Translations under genes and position numbers: made by a program | Origin: Branchiibius sp. NY16-3462-2 | GTDB taxonomy: Bacteria > Actinomycetota > Actinomycetes > Actinomycetales > Dermatophilaceae | Length of the DNA stretch: 64,000 bases | NCBI RefSeq assembly: GCF_001594145.1 | Contig: NZ_LVCF01000004.1 | Location: 80,912-144,911, forward strand | Direction of reading: 5' to 3' | Notes under the pieces: generated by a model | What the model was told of the DNA's origin: nothing | Database searches by the model: none | The model's input: the letters and a program-made list of their open reading frames with translations, nothing else | Shown here: piece by piece, positions 59,612 to 64,000 of the stretch | Layout: each line of letters opens with the position of its first letter | How positions within the stretch are numbered: the first letter of the stretch is position 1

Positions 59612-60694
59612 CTACGGCTGGTGACCGGCCGGTAGCGGTGTGGTCCCGTCCGTGGACGTCTCCTCGGCGGTCCCCTCGTCGGTCGCCGGTTGCCCCGGTG
59701 CCTGGCCCGGCTCCGGCTTGGGTGCGGACGAGCGGCGCAGCAGCGTGGCCCACCGACCCCGCGAACTGTGTCCCGCACCGTCGACCTCGGTGGCGGTGAC
59801 TTCGGTCCCCGGATGGCTCACGGCACGTTTCGCGGCGACGCTGACGGGACTGACCGCCGGCTCGACACCGGTTCCCAGCCGGCTCAGAACCGGGCGGACG
59901 TTGGTGTGTTCGCCCAGGGCATCGAGCACGCTGGGCAGCAATGCCGCTGCCACGCGGGCGTATCCGGCCGGCGAGGGGTGGAACTGGTCGGCGGAGAACA
60001 TCACCTTTGGGGTCGCTTTGAACTCCGGCCCCAGGAAGCCGCCGAGTGAGATGGTGCGGCCACCGTGCTCGACCACGGCGACCGTCTGCGCGGCAGCGAG
60101 GTCGCGCGACAGATGCTGGGCCAACAATCGCAAGGGCTGGGCGACCGGGCGGACAACGCCGAAATCCGGGCAGGTGCCCACCACGACTTCGGCCCCCATG
60201 TCGCGCAACTCATCGACCGCTTCGATCAGCGATCGGACGGCTGCGGCCCGCGGCGTGCGCTTGGTGACGTCGTTCGCGCCGACCATGATCACGGCCAGTT
60301 GGGGCGCCGAGCCCTCCCGCACGAGTTCCATCTGGCTGGCCAGATCTGCGGACACCGCACCGACCACAGCGAAGTTGCGCAAGTCGACCGGGCGGCCGGA
60401 GAACGCCGCCACGGCGGTGGCCACGATGGCGCCCACCGTCTCGTGCGGAGCATCGACGCCAAGACCACGAGCAGAGGAGTCACCCAGGACCACCATGTGC
60501 AGCGGCTCACCAGGCCCCGCGCCGTACCGGCCCGAATCCTCCAGACCCTCACCCCACGGCGTACCCACGACTCGCCGGGCCCATTTGGCCTCGCCGACCA
60601 GCACACCCCATGCGGTGGCAACGCCAGCCGCGCCCAGGCCGCCGCCGTAAGCAGCCGCGGCAGCGATCTTCTGTGCTCGTCGTGCGCGTCCCAT
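59612..60694 (-). CDS. SGNH/GDSL-type hydrolase, membrane-anchored
   Basis: 360 residues. A hydrophobic Ala/Gly-rich N-terminus (about 9-32) likely anchors it. Block I is VVLGDSSARGLG (Ser nucleophile), block III is MVGANDVTK, and block V is SADQFHPSPAGYA (Asp/His). The SGNH domain spans about 65-265; a Pro/Thr/Glu-rich tail of about 90 residues follows. Probably a lipase or esterase on surface polymers. Divergent from the cystathionine beta-synthase gene. Confidence 0.87.
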   Translation of the reverse strand: MGRARRAQKIAAAAAYGGGLGAAGVATAWGVLVGEAKWARRVVGTPWGEGLEDSGRYGAGPGEPLHMVVLGDSSARGLGVDAPHETVGAIVATAVAAFSGRPVDLRNFAVVGAVSADLASQMELVREGSAPQLAVIMVGANDVTKRTPRAAAVRSLIEAVDELRDMGAEVVVGTCPDFGVVRPVAQPLRLLAQHLSRDLAAAQTVAVVEHGGRTISLGGFLGPEFKATPKVMFSADQFHPSPAGYARVAAALLPSVLDALGEHTNVRPVLSRLGTGVEPAVSPVSVAAKRAVSHPGTEVTATEVDGAGHSSRGRWATLLRRSSAPKPEPGQAPGQPATDEGTAEETSTDGTTPLPAGHQP

Positions 60695-60774
60695 GGGTCA
60701 CCTCCAGTACCTGTGAACTTAACGCAGCACACCGACAGCGGGGTTCCGCGGTGGCCGGGTGGGAGACTGCCAGG

Positions 60775-62151
60775 GTGAAGTACGCCGAACACATCGCTGA
60801 CCTGGTCGGCGACACCCCCCTGGTCAAACTCAACAACGTCACCGACGGCATCGACTGCACGGTCCTGGCCAAGGTGGAGTACGTCAACCCCGGCGGCTCG
60901 GTCAAGGACCGGATCGCGCTGCGGATGGTCGAGGCAGCCGAGCGCAGCGGTGCCTTGCAACCGGGCGGCACGATCATCGAGCCCACGTCCGGCAACACCG
61001 GCGTCGGGTTGGCGTTGGTCGCCCAACGCAAGGGCTACCAGTGCATCTTCGTGTGCCCGGACAAGGTCAGCGAGGACAAGCGCAATGTCCTGAAGGCGTA
61101 CGGCGCCAAGGTCGTGGTCACGCCCACCGCGGTCGCACCGGACGACCCGGACAGCTACTACTCGGTGTCCGACCGCCTGGTCCGAGAGACGCCGGGCGGC
61201 TGGAAACCCGACCAGTACTCCAACCCCGAGGGTCCCAACTCGCACTATCACTCCACCGGTCCGGAGATCTGGGAGGACACGGACGGCCGGATCACCTCCT
61301 TCGTCGCCGGGATCGGCACCGGGGGGACCATCACCGGCACGGGCCGCTATCTGCGCGACGTCTCAGCGGATCGCGAGGGCGGCCGGGTGCACATCGTGGG
61401 CGCCGACCCCGAAGGCTCGGTCTACTCCGGCGGCACCGGCCGGCCCTACCTGGTCGAGGGGGTCGGGGAGGACATGTGGCCCCGCGCCTACGACCCGAAG
61501 GTGCCCGACGAGATCATCGCGGTCAGCGACGCCGAATCCTTCGCGATGACCCGGCGCCTGGCCCGCGAGGAGGGGCTGCTGGTCGGCGGCTCGTGCGGAA
61601 TGGCGGTCGTAGCCGCCCTCAAACACGCGGCGACGTTGCCCGCGGACGCGATCGTCGTCGTACTCCTGCCTGATGGCGGACGCGGCTACCTGTCCAAGAT
61701 GTTCGACGATGAGTGGATGGCCTCCTACGGGTTCCTCTCGGCCAGCGATGAGGTCAGCGTCGGTGAGGCACTCGCGCGCAAGGCGGGCACGTTGCCGGCG
61801 CTGGTGCACACCCACCCGAGCGAGACCGTGCGCGACGCGATCATGATCCTGCGCGAGTACGCCGTGTCCCAGATGCCCGTGGTCAATGCCGAACCGCCTG
61901 TGGTCGTCGGAGAGGTCGCGGGCTCGGTCAGTGAGCGCGAACTACTGGATGCGTTGTACGCCGGCCGTGCCCACCTGGCCGATGCCGTCAAGAAGCACCT
62001 GGAGCCGCCACTACCGCTGATCGGCGCGGGTGAGCCGGTCAGTGCGGCCCGCGAACTGCTGGAGAAGTGCGACGCAGTGATGGTGGTGGAGGACGGCAAG
62101 CCGACGGGTGTCCTCACCCGGGCCGATCTGCTCTCGCTGCTGATCGACTGA
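60775..62151 (+). CDS. cbs: Cystathionine beta-synthase
   Basis: Forms cystathionine from serine and homocysteine (reverse transsulfuration). 458 residues from GTG 60775. Catalytic domain: LVGDTPLVKL, NPGGSVKDR (PLP lysine Lys44), TSGNTG, GIGTGGTITGTGRYL, and GGSCGMAV. Two CBS domains follow (about 335-458; TVRDAIMILREYAVSQMPVV and AVMVVEDGKPTGVLTRADLLS). Homologues in actinobacteria lack haem and none is seen here. Convergent with the oxidoreductase, overlapping by 38 bases. Confidence 0.93.
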   Translation: MKYAEHIADLVGDTPLVKLNNVTDGIDCTVLAKVEYVNPGGSVKDRIALRMVEAAERSGALQPGGTIIEPTSGNTGVGLALVAQRKGYQCIFVCPDKVSEDKRNVLKAYGAKVVVTPTAVAPDDPDSYYSVSDRLVRETPGGWKPDQYSNPEGPNSHYHSTGPEIWEDTDGRITSFVAGIGTGGTITGTGRYLRDVSADREGGRVHIVGADPEGSVYSGGTGRPYLVEGVGEDMWPRAYDPKVPDEIIAVSDAESFAMTRRLAREEGLLVGGSCGMAVVAALKHAATLPADAIVVVLLPDGGRGYLSKMFDDEWMASYGFLSASDEVSVGEALARKAGTLPALVHTHPSETVRDAIMILREYAVSQMPVVNAEPPVVVGEVAGSVSERELLDALYAGRAHLADAVKKHLEPPLPLIGAGEPVSAARELLEKCDAVMVVEDGKPTGVLTRADLLSLLID

Positions 62152-63586
62152 GTTCGGCCAGCGCCGCCTCGGCGGCGTGGAAGCCGGCCATCCCGTGCAC
62201 GCCGCCACCGGGCGGGGTGGCGGCCGAGCAGAGATAGAGCCCGGGCACCCCCAGCGAGTAGGGATTGGTGGTAGCCCGGGGCCGGAAGACCAGTTGGCGG
62301 GCGGTGTTCGCGCCGGCGCCGATGTCGCCGCCGACGTAGTTGGGGTTGTAAGCCTCCCACTGCGCGGCATCCACGGTCGTGCTCGCGATGATCTGATCGC
62401 GGAAACCGGGCGCGAATCGCTCGATCTGTCGGGTGACGTGCTCTTGTGCATCGCCTGAATATCCCTGCGGCACATGGGCATACGCGTAGATCGGGTTGAT
62501 CCCGTTGCCGCTTCTGCCGGGGTCGGCGAGGTACTGCTGCCCGAGCAGCACGAACGGCCGGTCAGGCATCCGGCCCCTCGTCGTCAGTGCCTCCGCGGCG
62601 ACGATGTCCTGGGCCCGACCACCCAGATGCACTGTGCCGGCGCGACGTACCAGGGCGTTGGTCCACGGGATGTCACCCTCGATGGCGTAGTCGACCTTGA
62701 ACGCGCCCGGCCCGTACCGGTACGCCTCGAACGCCCGGCGCACCCGACCTGGCAGCCGGTCGCCGGCGATCCGGAGGGCGCCCGCGGGTGCGACGTCCAG
62801 GATCACGATGTCCGGTCGCCGGTCGGTGTACTGCTCGAGTTGGTCCAGTCTGCTGATCGGTGCCCCGGTGATGATCCGGCCGCCCCGTTCCTGCAGCTCG
62901 GCGGCCAGTGCCCGGGCGATCGATTCGCTGCCGCCTTCGGCCACGGGCCACCCGACGGCATGGGCCGCGGTTGTCAGGAGAAGGCCGACGGCACTGGTCA
63001 GGGGCCCGCGCAGGTCGTCGAACGCGTGGGCAGCGACCCCGGTGAACAGGGCTTTGGCCGGGTCATCGGAGAACGCCCGCGCGGCGACCGTCGCCGGCAG
63101 CAGCGCGCCGACACCGAAGCGGCCGAGGACCAGCGGGTGGCGTGGCCGGTGGATGACCGGTTGGAAGACGTCCTCGACCAACCCGTCGAACTGCCGCACC
63201 AGGGGCTCGAAGATCCTCGCCCACCGGTCGCCGTCGATTTCCAGCGACTCCCGGGTGACGTCGAGATCGCGAGCCGCGACGCCGGCGCGACCGTCGTCGA
63301 GCGGATGGGCGAGGTCGATCTGCGGCCAGCGCCAGTGCAACCCGTGCCGCTCCAGGTCAAGAGATTGAAAGTACGGCGAGGCGACGCCCGTGGGGTGGAA
63401 AGCGGAGCAGACGTCGTGAAGGAGGCCCGCGACGGTGCGTTCTTCGGTGCGCATCCCGCCGCCGACGCGTTGGTAGCCCTCGACGACGGTCACCTCGAGG
63501 CCGGCCTGGGCCAGCCGGATGGCGGCGGCCAGTCCGTTGGGACCACTGCCGACAACCACGGCGCGGGCAGGGTCGTGGGAGGTCAC
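62114..63586 (-). CDS. FAD-dependent oxidoreductase, phytoene-desaturase-like
   Basis: 490 residues. FAD-binding dinucleotide motif AVVVGSGPNGLAAAIRLAQAGLEVTVVEG at the N-terminus, GGGMRTEE next, and SAATPPGGGVHGMAGFHAAEAAL at the C-terminus, as in the CrtI/PYROXD2-like group. Not in a carotenoid cluster, so the desaturase name is structural only; the reaction is unknown. Overlaps cbs tail to tail. Confidence 0.85.
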   Translation of the reverse strand: MTSHDPARAVVVGSGPNGLAAAIRLAQAGLEVTVVEGYQRVGGGMRTEERTVAGLLHDVCSAFHPTGVASPYFQSLDLERHGLHWRWPQIDLAHPLDDGRAGVAARDLDVTRESLEIDGDRWARIFEPLVRQFDGLVEDVFQPVIHRPRHPLVLGRFGVGALLPATVAARAFSDDPAKALFTGVAAHAFDDLRGPLTSAVGLLLTTAAHAVGWPVAEGGSESIARALAAELQERGGRIITGAPISRLDQLEQYTDRRPDIVILDVAPAGALRIAGDRLPGRVRRAFEAYRYGPGAFKVDYAIEGDIPWTNALVRRAGTVHLGGRAQDIVAAEALTTRGRMPDRPFVLLGQQYLADPGRSGNGINPIYAYAHVPQGYSGDAQEHVTRQIERFAPGFRDQIIASTTVDAAQWEAYNPNYVGGDIGAGANTARQLVFRPRATTNPYSLGVPGLYLCSAATPPGGGVHGMAGFHAAEAALAELSRSAARADRPG

Positions 63587-63719
63587 CCGGTCAGCCTAGG
63601 CGGACGCGGTGATCGGCCTCTGACCTGCGGATTTGGTAGCCACACGAACCCTCGTCTAATGTCTTCCATGTCAGCCGCCGAGCGCGGCAGACAAGCCCGG
63701 AGCAGGACGCAGAACCGAG

Positions 63720-63749
63720 TTGGAAACAACCCAGTTCGCGTGATATGCT
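63720..63749 (+). promoter_or_regulatory. Ribosomal RNA operon promoter
   Basis: TTGGAA (63720-63725), an 18-base spacer and TATGCT (63744-63749) make a strong promoter directly before a sequence typical of an rRNA leader. Transcription would begin near 63756. Confidence 0.7.
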
Positions 63750-63755
63750 GAGGGT

Positions 63756-64000
63756 CCTCTCGGAGCCAAGCGCGCGAGGAACGGCCAGTCGGTCGGTCTG
63801 ACGCCCAAGAGCCGAGAGGCAAAACATTCGCTTGACCGAGCAAAACCTTTCGGGGTTTCAGCTAGTCATGTCGGCGTGTTTCTTGAGAACTCAATAGTGT
63901 GTCGAGTGATTGATGCCAATTGTTTTTTGATTGGTTGTCAGCGAATAATTGTTGCCTGACGTTTTTGACGTTGGGTGCTCTTGTCGAGTTTGATTGCCAG
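63756..64000 (+). ncRNA. rRNA operon leader (16S gene lies beyond the window)
   Basis: CCTCTCGG (63756-63763) and CCGAGAGG (63812-63819) can close a 5' leader stem. Further on, TTTCTTGAGAACTCAATAGTG (about 63880-63901) is the box A-like antitermination segment that precedes 16S rRNA in actinobacteria, followed by an AT-rich stretch in which RNase III processing usually occurs. No 16S sequence is reached before the end. Confidence 0.8.

Noticed and set aside
63820..63890. Second rRNA promoter at TTGACC (63832-63837)
   Set aside because: A -35-like box exists, but no -10 box lies 16-19 bases downstream; the nearest TAGTCA is about 25 bases away.
1..64000. CRISPR arrays, IS elements, prophage genes
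   Set aside because: I saw no regularly spaced repeats, transposase motifs or phage structural genes. The only mobile-like signatures are the tRNA-Leu repeats and the DUF222-HNH gene.

Overview
The window is 64 kb of high-GC DNA (mostly about 65-70% G+C by eye) with GTG and TTG starts, many 1-4 base gene overlaps, twin-arginine/lipobox exported proteins and an actinobacterial rRNA leader at the right end. It carries the gene block also known from Mycobacterium tuberculosis Rv1002c-Rv1025: pmt, rsmI, metG, tatD, rpf, rsmA, ispE, a TetR gene with a Gln tRNA, glmU, prs, rplY, pth, mfd, mazG, eno, a FtsB/DivIC gene and a DUF501 gene. I infer an actinobacterium, probably of Micrococcales (Dermacoccaceae/Intrasporangiaceae-like); the family is a guess from overall sequence feel, not from a search.

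Layout. 1-3.8 kb: protein O-mannosyltransferase (cut by the window edge) divergent from rsmI and a DUF2079 membrane protein. 3.8-11.7 kb: cysteine synthase divergent from a sulfonate/nitrate-type ABC transporter, then a copper pair (YcnI-like, CopC-CopD fusion) and a second cysteine-synthase-like enzyme. 12.1-14.7 kb: TetR regulator, a palindromic operator, and a two-component FMN monooxygenase with its flavin reductase. 15.6-22.7 kb: metG-tatD, two tandem rpf paralogues, rsmA-ispE. 22.8-27.5 kb: an NMT1/THI5-type ABC transporter with two permeases, coupled to a nucleoside hydrolase. 27.5-36.4 kb is the accessory part: aldolase, DUF222-HNH protein, ABC-F ATPase, GH114 lipoprotein, MarR with trans-aconitate methyltransferase, and at least two decayed gene remnants. 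36.4-52.7 kb: TetR, tRNA-Gln, alcohol dehydrogenase, P1 peptidase, then the glmU-to-DUF501 housekeeping run with an SsuD-like monooxygenase inserted before eno. 52.7-54.0 kb: tRNA-Leu with a small lower-GC insertion bounded by a 27-bp repeat of the tRNA 3' end. 54.0-63.6 kb: PhnB-like protein, NCS1 permease and isochorismatase-family hydrolase, Bax-inhibitor-1 protein, thiolase, SGNH hydrolase, cystathionine beta-synthase and a phytoene-desaturase-like oxidoreductase. The last 250 bases are an rRNA operon promoter and leader; 16S itself lies outside.

How it works together. Sulfur is the recurring theme: a probable sulfonate importer, an SsuD-like desulfonase, a DszA/NtaA-type monooxygenase with reductase, two cysteine-synthase-type enzymes and a cystathionine beta-synthase, at separate loci. 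The rest is mostly translation, RNA and wall housekeeping. The items most worth a second look are the integrase-less tRNA-Leu insertion with one membrane-protein gene, two genes that seem to start at CTG in a CTGA stop/start overlap, and a shared 10-bp-period direct repeat upstream of both rpf genes.
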